A DNA stretch of 64,000 bases from Leptodontidium sp. MPI-SDFR-AT-0119 (lineage: Eukaryota > Ascomycota > Leotiomycetes > Helotiales > Leptodontidiaceae): contig JAHLEZ010000003.1 of assembly GCA_020726505.1 (NCBI GenBank), positions 1,054,001 through 1,118,000 of the forward strand, in the 5' to 3' direction. The translations under genes and the position numbers were made by a program. The first letter of the stretch is position 1; each line of letters begins with the position of its first letter. The notes below the pieces were generated by a model. That model was not told the DNA's origin. It was given only the letters and a program-made list of their open reading frames with translations, and made no database searches. Shown piece after piece: positions 10,343 through 22,318 of the stretch.

Positions 10343-12064
10343 ATGGACAGCGATCAGGAGGAAGAAACCGCCTACCTGCTGCAGAAACGCCGCGACATAA
10401 CCAGAGCCCTCTCCCAGCTGCCCTACGATCTCATCGCCTACATCGAACGGGCGGAAGTGCACACAGAGCTGGGCTACCCCGATCTAGCCGCTGGCGATAG
10501 TTACAGGGCACTGCTCCTCTGCGACGAGTGTGCCAACGAGGGATTCGAATACCACGAGGAAGCTCTGGAGGCTTTGCGGTCCCGCTCCAGCGATGGAACG
10601 CCAATAGTGCTGCGAGAGCCAGCAACCAGCAATGTTGATCTTCCTGGCGGGGTAGGGAGCATGAGCCTGGATGCGGACGATGATGATGACAAGAAAACCC
10701 TAGACCTCGCACGCATTGCCTCGATACAGTGTTACCGCAGCCTTGCCATCAGTCTGTTGCTATGTGGCTGTTTGAAAAGTGCGTACGACTTCTGCACGAG
10801 GGGACTGGCAGCCGCACCTCAGGATGAAGAACTTCTGCAGGCCAAGGAATACATCGAGAACATGGCGAAGAGGAGACTGAAGGTCGGGCAAGTGGATATC
10901 AATGAGCTGCCTGACCAAGGGCTGGTACGGCGCGAAATATACCCATGGAACGACCACGAACCGAACCGCTTTGCGCAGGAAACTCTGAATTTTTTGAATG
11001 GCCAGCTGGCGGAGACGGCCCCAAATGTTGAGGTTAGGGTTACGGAGTTGCCAACTCTCCTGGAATTCGCAGGGAATACCATTGATGGCTCTGGATCTCT
11101 CCCTACAAACAAGCAACTGGGTCTGTTTGCTAAGGTTGACATCCAGCCAGGCGACATAATCCTCAACGAGTACTCCCTCCTGGCTGCTAACAATCGGCTT
11201 AAGGAATCATTATGTGATGCTTGCAGCTTAGAACTGCCCCCTCTGACCCCGGACAGTAAAGTAGTAGGTTGTCCAGAATGTGACGATATCATGTTCTGCG
11301 ACGAGTACTGCTTGAGTCGAGCACAAGAAGAATACCACCCTGCTGTGTGCGACAAGGACATCGACACAATAGCCAAGGACCCTGACCCAAAGGAGAAACC
11401 ATTTGCTCTTTATCTCTTACTCCTGTCCCGAGCTTTGGCCATGGCCGAAACCCAAGAGGTGCACCCACTGGAACTGAAAGAGGTCAAGTACATCTGGGGT
11501 GATTTCCTCCCAAGCGCAGCCAATGCTGTCTCTCTTTCACCCAACGCTCCACCTCCTCCTGTCTGGACCCTTCCCTTTTCCTTCCAGTATAACATCGCTG
11601 GTCCATTACACGTTCTAGAGAAAATGGACATCGATATCTTCTCCACATTGGCTACCTACGACCTCTGGATCCTCAACACCCTCTACAGCAAGTTCCGTGG
11701 TACAGCTTCAGCACGTGTGAATAAGAGAAATGGTCACCCGGAAGTCGCTGCTGTCCATCCACTCTGGTGCTTAGCAAACCACGATTGCAATCCTAATGTG
11801 CAATGGGAATGGGAGGGCCGCATGAAGCTTTGGTGTAGGGGCAAGAGGATCGGAGGACTACCAGGCGGGATCAAGGAGGGAGAAGAGGTCTTGAATCACT
11901 ACTGTGATATTGATCTAAAAGTCCAGGACCGGAGAGAGTGGGCTCAAGGCAGTTTGGGCGGTTGGTGCATGTGCGAGAGGTGTCGTACAGAGGCTGCTGA
12001 AGAGGTGAAGGCAAAGGCTACGAATGGTGTTGGAGGGGAGAATCTGATTAACGGGTATGTTTGA
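10343..12064 (+). CDS. SET domain protein with MYND-like zinc finger (SMYD type)
   Basis: Single exon, 573 residues from the ATG at 10343 (the frame is open upstream, but this start follows the C/T-rich leader and matches the protein beginning MDSDQEEE). The N-terminal third (to about residue 190) is helical and TPR-like. The SET domain begins at LFAKVDIQPGDIIL, is interrupted by a Cys-rich MYND-like finger (CDACSLE, CPEC, FCDEYC, YHPAVC), and resumes with the signature NHDCNPN and GEEVLNHYCD. A post-SET motif WCMCERC follows. These are the cofactor-binding and active-site elements of lysine methyltransferases of the SMYD/Set5-Set6 type. The target (histone or other protein) cannot be deduced. 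All the usual motifs are present, so it is probably active. Location is likely cytoplasm or nucleus. Confidence 0.85.
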   Translation: MDSDQEEETAYLLQKRRDITRALSQLPYDLIAYIERAEVHTELGYPDLAAGDSYRALLLCDECANEGFEYHEEALEALRSRSSDGTPIVLREPATSNVDLPGGVGSMSLDADDDDDKKTLDLARIASIQCYRSLAISLLLCGCLKSAYDFCTRGLAAAPQDEELLQAKEYIENMAKRRLKVGQVDINELPDQGLVRREIYPWNDHEPNRFAQETLNFLNGQLAETAPNVEVRVTELPTLLEFAGNTIDGSGSLPTNKQLGLFAKVDIQPGDIILNEYSLLAANNRLKESLCDACSLELPPLTPDSKVVGCPECDDIMFCDEYCLSRAQEEYHPAVCDKDIDTIAKDPDPKEKPFALYLLLLSRALAMAETQEVHPLELKEVKYIWGDFLPSAANAVSLSPNAPPPPVWTLPFSFQYNIAGPLHVLEKMDIDIFSTLATYDLWILNTLYSKFRGTASARVNKRNGHPEVAAVHPLWCLANHDCNPNVQWEWEGRMKLWCRGKRIGGLPGGIKEGEEVLNHYCDIDLKVQDRREWAQGSLGGWCMCERCRTEAAEEVKAKATNGVGGENLINGYV

Positions 12065-13394
12065 TGTCGGCATATGATGAAAAGGGCAAATAAAATTAGA
12101 TCAGGATAATAAGATGATCGATACACTTTAGACACACTTCGCAATCAGGTGCATTTCTAATTCGAGCTTTAAACTGGGAGAGATGACTTTTACGCTCTGT
12201 GTAAGTTGGCTTCCAGATCTCTCCATTTTGTGTGCGTCTGTTTATGCACTGAGATGTCTATGCATCCCGTCTAAGGCCAGAGTCAGGCTAATGAATTAGA
12301 CCAACATCCGCGTTTCAAGAACTATGTTCTATTGGATCATCCATTGCAATCTAGTTTTCAATAATCCACACAGTATGCTAGCATCCGCCACAGCCCTGCA
12401 TGCGCAAGAAAGTCATCGCGAACTCATCATCAAACACATGCACTGAGATATTTCCTAACCTAGGCTTGCTATCACGCGCTATCATAGTGACCAATGCATG
12501 TCGCGCAACACGCGGATCACTCCTACTGACCATGCTCCTTTAAAGGGAAGAAATATGGGAGGAGTCCTCGCGCTATGCCCGTCCATTCAAAGTCCGAGGT
12601 ACGTCCTATGGAACCGGGGTTGAACAAAACCCTGTTCCGCATTCTCTAGTATATATCTGTGTAAATTAGTACGATACATTAGCAAAGCACAGTGCGGATG
12701 GGGATGCTCTTAAGGTCCCACGATCAAGGGTAGCAATGCATTACAAGCCCATCGGGAATAATTAGGTGAAATGCTTCCTATGCAACCAGGTTTTTGAGCT
12801 ATATCCAGAAGCCTTAAGAGGCTGAGCATTCAAAAGTTACGTGTTTCGAGTACTTTCAACGTGAACATGGAGGGGAATGAAGTTGGTGAATACATGGTTT
12901 ATCTCTACACCAGGTATGTCTCAATTGCGACGGGCCATGTATTTACGGAACTTCAAATGCACATTGTTTGTATTTTCAAGCGGACCACCTACTTTGACTC
13001 TGCACTGAGAGGGTCAATCTGCTACGGACTTCTTTCTTTCAGCGCGACTGTTCGTTTGTTATGGTCTCGCTTAATCTGCGGGCCCAGGTAAGAATTGCTC
13101 TCTCTCTCTCTCTCAGGGTGAACGCACAAATCTACTGCTTGTGTCCATTGCTGCGTAGGGAGGTGAATTCACCAAAGGACTGAGTCGAATCTGCCACTAG
13201 CGACTGTTGTCGCGCGGTCGACCTCGTCAACACGCTCATGACTCGCTTCAAATTGCCTGGACAAATACCACATAACGCGCCTCCATCTCGAAATTATTTC
13301 AATTGCGACACATAAGTCCTTCCCTCACACCTCAACCTTGAAATGCTTTCAAATGAAACACAATTGCAGTCAAACCCATCACGAGTCTACAAAC
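12065..13394. other. Intergenic region
   Basis: About 1.3 kb with no supported gene. A short CT dinucleotide run lies near 13096-13115, and the region just before 13395 is rich in C and A, as expected for a fungal leader. Confidence 0.5.
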
Positions 13395-14266
13395 ATGCCT
13401 CGTCCCCGTCAACCTGTCACCGCACCTCGCACAACTCGCTCAGCCAAAACACTCGCTGCTCAGGTTACCGACTTGACTCGAGCCCCCTCACCATCAGCCG
13501 CAAACCAAGCCAAGAAGGATATCACCTCTGCAATTGCTCTCTGGAAAGCCAATCCGCTGTTATACATCCAACAAGAACGGGAGAAGACGCTGATCCGCCG
13601 CGCCGACCAGAAGGCACTCGCGACATTCGAGAGCGGTAATGGACTCAAGGCCACCCCTACAACGTTCACGAAGTTCTTAAAGCTGCCCTATGAACTTCGC
13701 AGAATGATTTGGAAGCTGGTTGCGATGGAAATTCGCGTGGTTGAGATTATGCTGGATACTTGGACTGAGAAGGATGCTAGGAATTGCATGTTGTTGTCAG
13801 TTACCTGCGTTCCTGCTATGTTGCATGTTCACCACGAGTCTCGCGAGATTGGAATGAAGTGGTATGAGCAAGTCACGGTTGTGAGTTTATTCTACATTCA
13901 CTCATGTGCAAAGCAAAGATGAGGAGAGTGAATGATCTGACATCTCAAAAGTGCCGCAGGAAATCAGGAGTCAAGGTCTTTGGCATCACTTTTGTCAAGT
14001 GGGACACTGATATCGTCATGTTCAAGACCGAAGGTTCTCTAGAGAAGTTCCTGTCTAACCAAGCCGACCTCTCGAACGCTCGCTCATCCGTCATCATGTC
14101 GTGCAGGAAGCTGGCTGTAACTCATTGGCACTTCCACACGCTTCGGCTGGGAATCTGCGGTAATCTACGCTTCGAGACGATTGAGGAGTTGATCATTACT
14201 AGGGCCAACAACAAGTCTGACAATCAGTCCACGGCAAGATTGGTTCTGTCCAAACCTCCGCCTTAG
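13395..14266 (+). CDS. 2EXR domain protein (first of four in the window)
   Basis: Exons 13395-13880 and 13952-14266 join in phase 0 to give 266 residues. After a basic N-terminus of about 90 residues, the 2EXR signature appears: FTKFLKLPYELRRMIWK, RVVEI, then PAMLHVHHESREIGMKWYE. The intron falls directly after this block, as in the other two-exon relative at 38.6 kb. The second exon carries the usual continuation (ending in a hydrophobic strand, WDTDIVMF) and the sequence to a stop at 14266. Function of the family is unknown; it is strongly expanded in filamentous ascomycetes. A coding-like stretch just past the stop (about 14290-14447, rich in Glu, Arg and Gln) suggests either another intron or a recent frame break that shortened the C-terminus. 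Confidence 0.75.
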
Positions 14267-16109
14267 GGGCCCAGTCTGGCGAAATTAGTAGATAGATTCA
14301 ATGTCGTCATGGATGGTCATACAACCCTAAAGTCGACGGTTGTTATGATAGCTCAGAGGCTTGAACACGAACCTAAGTTTCTTGAGCAGGAGAGGCAGGA
14401 GAAGCGGGATAGACAGTATGATTCTGATCTGCTGGTCGCGGCAAGGTGAGATGGTTTTTACCCGGAACGTATGGGATAACACTAACTCTTGTGAAGACTC
14501 CAAGAAGAACTTGACCGTCGAGGTTAAGTCGCTCAAGAAATTGGTTCGATGGCACTCGCTTTTTCGGTTTTGCTGAGAACTTCATCATGGAGACAATGGC
14601 TGCGAAAGGGATTGAGGGAGCGAAGGTGGATTAAATGACCTATGGATGGACTGACTTTGTTTGTTCGTCGCATGTAATGTTCATCATATGGAAGTCCTGT
14701 TGACGCTGTATTCAACTTCTGGAGGTATTTGGGGGTTGCAAGGAGACATGGACTCGCTCAGAATTTATTTTTTGCTCAGGGGGAGGTTGTCTTGTACATA
14801 GCCCAGGGAAGCACATTGAATTGAGGAGTAACCAACTTCTTGAATCTTATAAACAAGTCTTGGGTATGAATGGAATTGCGCAAGGAATGGTTGATGAATT
14901 GACCTCTTGTCTTATACAGAACGAAGCCTCCGGCATCAATTTGGCAGAGCACACCGACGAATAGCCTTCAGATGGTTGACCCACACGTTATATTCCCCAG
15001 TCTAATGTTCGGTTCGTCTTTGGAACCCGCACTTGGAGTAAAGTCGTCTTCAATACTCATGCACAACCTTTTGACGGCTTGAGCTCCTAAGACCTCAACA
15101 CACTGGCGCTAAATCCAAGCGACAGAAGCTGCCAATGAATCAGAGATAGTCAGAGCTGTTGCAGTGCGTCAGAAGAGATAGAGAAGGACATAGGTAGTCT
15201 CGGCTGTCTCAAACCAGTCCGCTAAAGCAAATCAAATATATGACCTACGCTAGGCCGTGATATCCGGATCCGGGTGATTTAAAATCCATCCTTCCATTTA
15301 GGCAAATAAGTCCCAAACCCCAGCCCAGCTATCTCAACCCCATTGTTCCACTATTCTTCCAAGACATGAATCCTTCAGAAGTTCAGCCACTCGACAAGCA
15401 CACGACTCCCCAATATCCTCATTCCAAGTGCCTCCTGACTGACGCCTCTCGACATCTCACGCCACTTTTGCTTGCGGCGTGGTTAGAAGATGACAAGGGC
15501 CCTTGCAGCAGGCGGGCCGTTTCGTGCGTGGATTCGTGAACCTGTCGGGGTAGAGACTTGAAGAAGGCACAGAAGCTTGATATCGCCACCTGCTTCTTTA
15601 ATAAGAGGAGTCCTCGGTCTGCAATGGAAGATTTCGAAACGGAAAAGTCCTATCAGATGTGCGCATTGCTACGTAACTTGCTGACTGAGGTCGATAAACT
15701 GACTCGTGGCTTTGATGTAGTCGACTGCTATGAATGGTTCATGTGATGAGACCTGACTGCCGTCGATGCTTCGTATGGTGGGATGGACGTGATGAGCAGT
15801 GATTAAAGCCCGAAAGCCACCTCCTTTTGCTCTCTCTGCCAACCTTACAATTCCGATGCCCTGCTCCCCACTTCCCCCGTGTTGTAGAAGACAATTCGTC
15901 TTCTCTGTGTATGAATGTGCTCATTTCCGATACTTGTATATCGTACGGCCGGTCTGGTCTGCCATTTCACTTTCATAAATACATGCTGGGATATATGCCG
16001 CCTAAAAATCAGAAAACGCCTCGAAATGAATGCGAAACGCCGAACCAAGAGTCTTGTATACAAGTGCAACGGCCATATACCTTCGCACTGCCAAACGATC
16101 TTCAGTCTT
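14267..16109. other. Intergenic region
   Basis: The first 180 bases may be a lost or unspliced C-terminus of the 2EXR gene. The rest holds only small frames (for example 15558-15746) without recognisable protein. The end overlaps the 3' UTR of the minus-strand gene that stops at 16110. Confidence 0.45.
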
Positions 16110-18199
16110 TCAGCTACCAGCAAGTGTTCTATCAACTCTTTCTAAGATTGACTTTCCTGCCAGGCCCAGAGCTTCTACAATTCCTTCCATGCTGCGGCTT
16201 TCTTCTCGTACAGCCCGAAGCGCGCTTTCAACTTCAGCACATCGATTGCGAAGCCGTCGAATCTCGTCCTCGAGTTCCTCATTTGAATCTCGCTGAACAA
16301 TCTTCGGGTGTGATGTAGGTCGAGAATCACTCGTATGCTCCATCTTTAGATCGTTCTGGACATCATTAGAGAGGGCTGGAGTATCGACATTATCGACCAG
16401 GCGCTGAAGGGTGCTGGGAGTGACGTCCATCCGGCCGCTTCCGCGACTCAACGCCTCTATCTTCTGTTCCATCTCCAATTTCATTTTGTTCCATCCTTTC
16501 CTCTCCTCTCCAGCTGCTTCCTCCAGTCGAGAGGCTCTCTTGACAATCTCCATATACTGGGCTCCCTCCTGGACAGCAGCCTGCCTGAATTCATCCCGAC
16601 TGCGTGCTAACTCTTCCACATCTCGCTCTAGTTCAACCACCTGGGATTGCAGCCTCAATTTCTCCTCCGTCAAGCTTATGATCTCGGTATCGGACACAGA
16701 ATGCTTCTTTTCGAGTGCACTAGCCCGCATTTGAGACCGTGAAAAGGCCGCGAGGAGCTTGTTGTGCTCGCCTTGAAGGGATGACAAAGCAATCTTCTGA
16801 ACAGATACCTCGTGCTGCAATGCTGCTGTATGGGCTTGAAGGGCATCCGGTGAGTGCGCAGGCCCGATCGGTGGGAGATAGCTACTCATTGACGAATGAT
16901 GGAGACCAGACGGTGGGAGATGGCTGGAAGGCTGAGAAGAGGATCCAAACGAGCTAGTTGAAGGAGACGAGAGGTTCAGTGATGTTGGTGAAGGGAGAGA
17001 CCGTCCAGGAGGTGACGGTAGCTGCCGATTAGGTGCGGGTGGCGGAGGAGGGGGATTCATCTGAACTCTTTGATTTGGTCCACTATGCAGAGCGGAATGT
17101 AACGGATGATGCTCGTGCGAGTTTCTCATCGACGAAAACTCCTCAGTCCCCGGTAGTGTTGTCGCAATAGATCGTCGCCGGGTATGAAGTCTGGCATCCG
17201 TATTAGCCTCTTCAGGGTCATCCCTAGGTCTATGAGCGTCTCCCGGGTCGGCATTCATTCTCCTTTTCATGATGTGCTCAAGACCATCTTGAACACTCGT
17301 TCCATTCTTCGTGAAGTTTCTTTCAATGCCCTGTAAGGACCCTGGCGGTACATGCTGCATGAGCTTTTCGGCAAGGTCATTGACGTGCTGAATTCTGTCC
17401 AGAAGCCAGTCCAGCGTACGTTTCAGACCGGCTTCTTCTATTGGAGGACAGTCGGCGGTCAAGCTAAGATCGACTTTGGCTCCCTCCTGATTACAATTCC
17501 TGTCAGCAGAGGCAATAAGGCGAGGTCGTGGGAGGTGCATCGGCTCCATTGACTTACACGAATTACACCCCGAGCCTCGGGCATAAATCGAGTTAGAACC
17601 AAGACTGTGTTATTCAGCAGGCCTGCAGAAACTTTGAGGACTTCAGCCGAATCATTGATCTCGTCGCCCAAACTTCCCTGCATAATCAGCCCTTTGCAGC
17701 TGGGACATGCCTTGTTTAGCGACACATTTTCTGAAGCTCCCAGCTCTGTGGTTCCCCGCCCTTGATCTTGATGGAGGCGGGAGCTAGGCAGCTCCTGTGA
17801 GCTTCGGTTCGGAATATAATTTGAAACTATATGTTGCTCTGAATCAGATTTCTCCCATGTCGTACTGGGACTTTAGAACTTACGGGCGCCAAGGGGCCGA
17901 AGGATATCGCCTTCTAGAACCAGACCCTCCCGAGAAAAGGAATTGTAATCATGCTTCTCGTATCGTGCTCTCTTCGCCCCTCCATCTCTGGATTCTGAGC
18001 CATAATGATTCCCCCAGATATCCTCGGGTTCGGTGACTCGCGGTGGGAGTGAGGGTCGTCGGTACGAAGAAGAGTCAATTGGAGGAAGTCTTGTTCCGTT
18101 CCAGACATCAACTTGCTCTGGCAATACGTATTCTTCCTCCCAAGGACGCTTGATGCTCGGCCGACGTGACTGGGAATCCTCCCTCTCCCGAGCATCCAT
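16110..18199 (-). CDS. Conserved fungal coiled-coil protein, unknown function
   Basis: Three exons (18199-17884, 17838-17558, 17486-16110) join in frame to about 657 residues. The N-terminus is polar and contains RRPSIKRPWEEEY. Exon 2 has a CPSC pair (NKACPSCKGLIM) and a helical segment. Exon 3 has a helical stretch (GLKRTLDWLLDRIQHV), a long Pro/Ser/His-rich linker including PPPPPP, and a coiled coil of about 200 residues ending at LERVDRTLAGS. No enzyme motif or membrane segment is seen. The combination suggests a nuclear scaffold or regulator, but I do not recognise a named family. The start is uncertain. A second ATG frame upstream (near 18270) could supply a different N-terminal exon, though the intron needed would be only about 40 nt. 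Confidence 0.7.
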
Positions 18200-19523
18200 C
18201 ACCACTCACCACGCTGCCAGAACCTATACGTAGTGGGGGCGTATTTGACAGCCCATCCATTCGGCCGTGTTCCCTGCAAGATTCGGTATAGGCGATGGGT
18301 GGGATTTCGGAGAAGGCGCACGCAGGTTTGCGGAACTGTGTCTGCGCATTGAAAGTTGGTGAGTTCTCTTGAGATGGAAAGAGGAGGAGGGATAGGGAAA
18401 TTCGATAGAAGGGCCTGCTTACATACTTGCAGCGAATCCTATTCAGGCACAGGATTTGCGGTACATGCTCCAGTCCAGCTACGTGCCCAAGGGAGCAAGC
18501 AGAGGAGGAATGATTCGTGCCGACTAAGAATCCCATGAAGTGGTGTGCGTTATGCACTTTTGCACTCCTGGCCGCCCGAAAAACATGGCTCCAGGGGTCC
18601 CGTACCTTGTCTCTCGCAGGGGTAGCTTCTGGATCAGATGGCTGACGCACTTAAAGATGATGGGAAGGCCTGCCTGGGTGCAGTGATGGCTGAATTAACG
18701 TTAATAATAATACGCGGTGGAAGCTCGTCGGGAACGGATATGTATGCCATGCCGAGCTCCAATTGAAAGGAGCTCGTTCTCCCTGCCTGTCATTTGGACC
18801 CTAGCAGTGTACCCTTGCCCAGGCCCGCCGTTTCGAGCCATATTGAACTTAGACCTTAAGTAAGCTGATGACAAAGGAACTAAGAAAGTGGACGACAGCA
18901 ACGACATGGACCTGGGTCTCCACGGAGACAGGCCACAATGCCTGTGGACTGGCGTGGTTGTCCAGACGAATCAGGCGACAATTGTATGAGAGCGCCGAGC
19001 CAAGCCCTCTGGCTCCAGACCGTTTCTTTGCTTCTTTCGTGCTTCCTTTGCGATTCCATGGCTGTCTGCATCCGCACTGGCTGATCGCTGGCAGGGGGAC
19101 CTGCACGAGCGCTGGTCGATTACATGACCACAATCCACTTTAAAGCCGGGGTTAGTTGAAGCAACCGGCAGATAGCATCTGTATGAGGAACCAATCATAA
19201 TATATCATGACTAAAGCATGCTTAGTCAAAACCTTAGAAAACATATCCAACACCAACAAAAGTACCCTATTCCAGCATCCTGAGGCATGCTAATCATGCA
19301 GGAAAGGATTTCCATTTCACGTGTTCATTGTCTCCAGAGAGGGAAGTGGCACATTTGACGTATTTCATTTTGGTCTAACGCGGTAGCCCTGACCGAAACA
19401 TCTTGGAGTGACCGTATTGGGAAAACCGAATCATTCCTTCGGTGGAGGTGACGACCATAATGCGTCCCACCCGCAATAACCCCATAGCGCCTTCGCAATA
19501 CTATACATGACCAAAATTCGGGA
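18200..19523. other. Intergenic region between two minus-strand genes
   Basis: About 1.3 kb. The part near 18200-18650 may be the 5' UTR or a missed first exon of the coiled-coil gene. The remainder shows no supported gene. Confidence 0.45.
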
Positions 19524-21635
19524 TTAGGAAAGCCTTCTCCGCTTTGGAGGAGGTGATGGGCTTCGTCTGTTTCTGGGGGCAGGAGACGGACTTCTTCGGC
19601 GCCGAGGAGGGGTTGAGCTCATTCTTCTCCTAGGAGCGGGAGATGGACTTCGACCCCGTGGTGACGGACTCCTTCGCCTCCTTGGGGGTGATGGACTTCG
19701 GTCAGGTGTCCATGATCTTGGGCGAGTTCGACGCGGGGGTGGTGAGCGTGATTGAGTAAGTGATCTCGAGCGAGACAAGGAGCGAGATCGAGATCGAGAG
19801 GGTGATCGTGATCGTGATAATGAACGTGAGATGGAGCGGGATCGAGAGCTTGAATAGTCGCGCTGTCTTTTGGATGCCTGGGTCTTTCGCGGTGGAGACC
19901 GGCTTAGAGATCGACTACGCGAACGAGAATAGGAGGAGCCCGTGTATGACGAGTAACTTGATTCCGAGTCTGATGAATCGGCGGCGGGTGGTGCTGGTAG
20001 GGTTGGTTTGGGCATACTGTTCAAATAATCTCGCAGCTCTTCCGTGATTGGACCCATCTTGATGGAAGTGAAATAGTTGATTGAGAATCTCGTATTCCGT
20101 GAATTATCGCGCGGAAAGATGCCCTCAAAATAAGGACGAAGAGCGTCGTCTTTTAAGCGAGCTTGCAATTTTGGCATGCCCATTTCTTCAGCCAGATCCT
20201 CGAACAAAATCTTGATGAAGATTCGACTGCTCGAAGTGGTCTCTTCCTCGTTCAAATGGATGACCGAAAAGACATGCCAACCAAAAGCATCAGAGCTGAG
20301 AAGATGACCAAAGAACCGGGCGATGTTGCGTAGCCGATTTGTCTCGTATCGATGAATTGTGTCGTAGTATTTGGCAAATGACTGCTCGAATAGATCTGTC
20401 CAGAGTCGATTGATCTTAGCAAAACGCTCACCGATCAGGCCATAGAACTTGGAGTATGTCTTCTCCTGAGAGCAACATTCGATAATCATCGATGGCAGCT
20501 CATGCTCGAAACCCGCTGGAAGTGAAACCTTCATCAATTTGTGACAGCACTCCTCTGGGTCAATACTTGACATTATGGTCAGGTAAATCGTTTTCCGCAG
20601 CGCGACAAGGTCCGCGTTGCTCTGATCCTTGATCTCCAGTGCCTTTTCTTCCTGTTTATCCTCGTCGTCTTCGCTGTCGTCGCTATCGTCTTCATCTCCC
20701 TCTTCATCGCTTCCCTCCCCAAGGATTTCGGCCTTCGTTCGTTGGTATAGCTCTTCGTTCTCCTCCCACTTGGAATCAAATTTGAAAATGTTAAGTCCAT
20801 CTTGAACATCGATGTCGTCGTCCAGGGATATTCTGTGTGTGATTTGATCATCCTCCTCAACCAAATCTAACTCCTCCTTGATAGAAGGGTTGTCTTTGTA
20901 TTTGTCCTTCCGGACTTGGAAAAGTACCTCAATCATGTACTGAACCCTCTTATCAATATCCTCTTCGTTCAGAATGCCCCGAAATCTATCGAAGACCACA
21001 ATAGATACGGCCATATTCATCTCCTCCAGGTGGTGACCAACCTCCCTTGTAAGGCCAACCGCAATCTCGACACTGTCATCGGTGGGCTTGTTGAGAAGTA
21101 GTAGAAGCATCTGCACCGCTACCATCTCGTGTGCAACTTGCTGATTGCATAGATGTGCAATGAAGGTCGTGGCAGACAGACAGACTGCTTTGTCGTTCCG
21201 TTTGAAGCCCTTCTTGAATTGCACGATCAGGCGCTTGAGGAGAAGCTCGCCAACGTTGGGGAGCTTGGTATTGACGATGGCAACCATAGCGGCATAAATC
21301 GGGGTGAATGGCAAACTAGCAGCTTGCGCTTTCATGATACTTCTGCAGAAGAGTCCTCGGCCTCTGATCAGATTCTCGCCAAACAGCTCTGGGACGATGT
21401 ATTTGATGTTTGAGACGTTGACTTTGTTGATCAATCCGTTTATTGACTTCTTCAGTGCTTCCCATGCCATGCGCTGGTACTCCTTGCTGGTCTTGTCCGT
21501 GATTTGAGACTGGAGGGCTCGCAGTCGGGCTGGTGGAATGTAAGATCCGCCGGATCGCATCGTCAAGAGCTTCTCGTACTCTGCCTTCGCCGCCGCCTGC
21601 TTCTCCTCATCCGTTCTGCCTCGTGCGACCTCCAT
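19524..21635 (-). CDS. CWC22: Pre-mRNA-splicing factor CWC22
   Basis: Intronless, 703 residues. The N-terminal half is a MIF4G helical domain (about residues 60-250, including RGRGLFCRSIMKAQ and LLLKRLIVQFKKGFKRND). An acidic linker follows (about 305-330). The MA3 domain (about 335-470) starts LRKTIYLTIMSSIDPEECCHKL. The C-terminal 140 residues are an RS domain of Ser-Arg and Arg-Ser-Pro repeats. This is the domain order of CWC22/NCM, the spliceosome component that in other eukaryotes binds eIF4A3 and is needed for exon junction complex loading. The RS tail is longer than in yeast, in keeping with filamentous fungi having more introns. The divergent neighbour DPM2 begins about 680 bp away. 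Confidence 0.95.
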   Translation of the reverse strand: MEVARGRTDEEKQAAAKAEYEKLLTMRSGGSYIPPARLRALQSQITDKTSKEYQRMAWEALKKSINGLINKVNVSNIKYIVPELFGENLIRGRGLFCRSIMKAQAASLPFTPIYAAMVAIVNTKLPNVGELLLKRLIVQFKKGFKRNDKAVCLSATTFIAHLCNQQVAHEMVAVQMLLLLLNKPTDDSVEIAVGLTREVGHHLEEMNMAVSIVVFDRFRGILNEEDIDKRVQYMIEVLFQVRKDKYKDNPSIKEELDLVEEDDQITHRISLDDDIDVQDGLNIFKFDSKWEENEELYQRTKAEILGEGSDEEGDEDDSDDSEDDEDKQEEKALEIKDQSNADLVALRKTIYLTIMSSIDPEECCHKLMKVSLPAGFEHELPSMIIECCSQEKTYSKFYGLIGERFAKINRLWTDLFEQSFAKYYDTIHRYETNRLRNIARFFGHLLSSDAFGWHVFSVIHLNEEETTSSSRIFIKILFEDLAEEMGMPKLQARLKDDALRPYFEGIFPRDNSRNTRFSINYFTSIKMGPITEELRDYLNSMPKPTLPAPPAADSSDSESSYSSYTGSSYSRSRSRSLSRSPPRKTQASKRQRDYSSSRSRSISRSLSRSRSPSRSRSRSLSRSRSLTQSRSPPPRRTRPRSWTPDRSPSPPRRRRSPSPRGRSPSPAPRRRMSSTPPRRRRSPSPAPRNRRSPSPPPKRRRLS

Positions 21636-22318
21636 GACTGCGATCGTTCGAAGCTGCGGTGCAGTTCTGTGGTGGGGGTTGACCTAACCTGTCCCGACGA
21701 CGAGGCAGGCAGTTAAGATATTGAGCGCGACACGCTAGAGAAATTTAAAGATGGCGCCAGCTGATTCCACGTGATCATCAATGTTCACGAGGTTGCGATG
21801 CGATGGCTAGGTACCTTGCCTAGGTACCTACCTGCTTGGAGGGCCGGTGAAGGATTCACTTCACTCTTCCTTCGTATAGACGCTGGAGTGAGTTAGCAGG
21901 AACGCTGAAATCCAAGCGAAGGTTGTAGAAATCAGAGAAATTACTCTCAATTTTCAAGGGGACATTTGTACGACCAAGGGGTTAGTTAGCTCTTGCTCAA
22001 GTTCAAATTCAAATTCCTTGGTAGAGCATTCAGTTGACATTGGAAAGACGTTTAATTTTAGGCAATGCTGACAGTGTTCTGAGAAAACATGTCCCAGACC
22101 GTAAGTTGTAGATGTCACCAAACCGATTTGCATTGGGTGAGGTCTTCTTTTACAAGTCGTTGCAAGTCAGGCTGGGTGCAGGGGGCACTTCTTAGCGCAA
22201 GTTCCAAAAGTTTACAGACGGACGGGATACACACCATCCCATCCCGTACCGCGATCTTTCACGACAGCGACTTACTTTGCACTTGGTTCATCACACTCTT
22301 TCAACCCAGCCTGCAACA
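21636..22318. other. Divergent promoter region between CWC22 and DPM2
   Basis: No gene. Contains clustered TAGGTACCTA-type palindromes (about 21810-21835), a motif often seen scattered in ascomycete intergenic DNA. Confidence 0.5.

Noticed and set aside
15827..16318. 163-residue frame on the plus strand
   Set aside because: Overlaps the end and 3' UTR of the minus-strand coiled-coil gene and has no recognisable motif.
18108..18650. 180-residue frame upstream of the coiled-coil gene
   Set aside because: Not in frame with the good exon, and most of it reads like leader. Kept only as a possible source of an alternative first exon.
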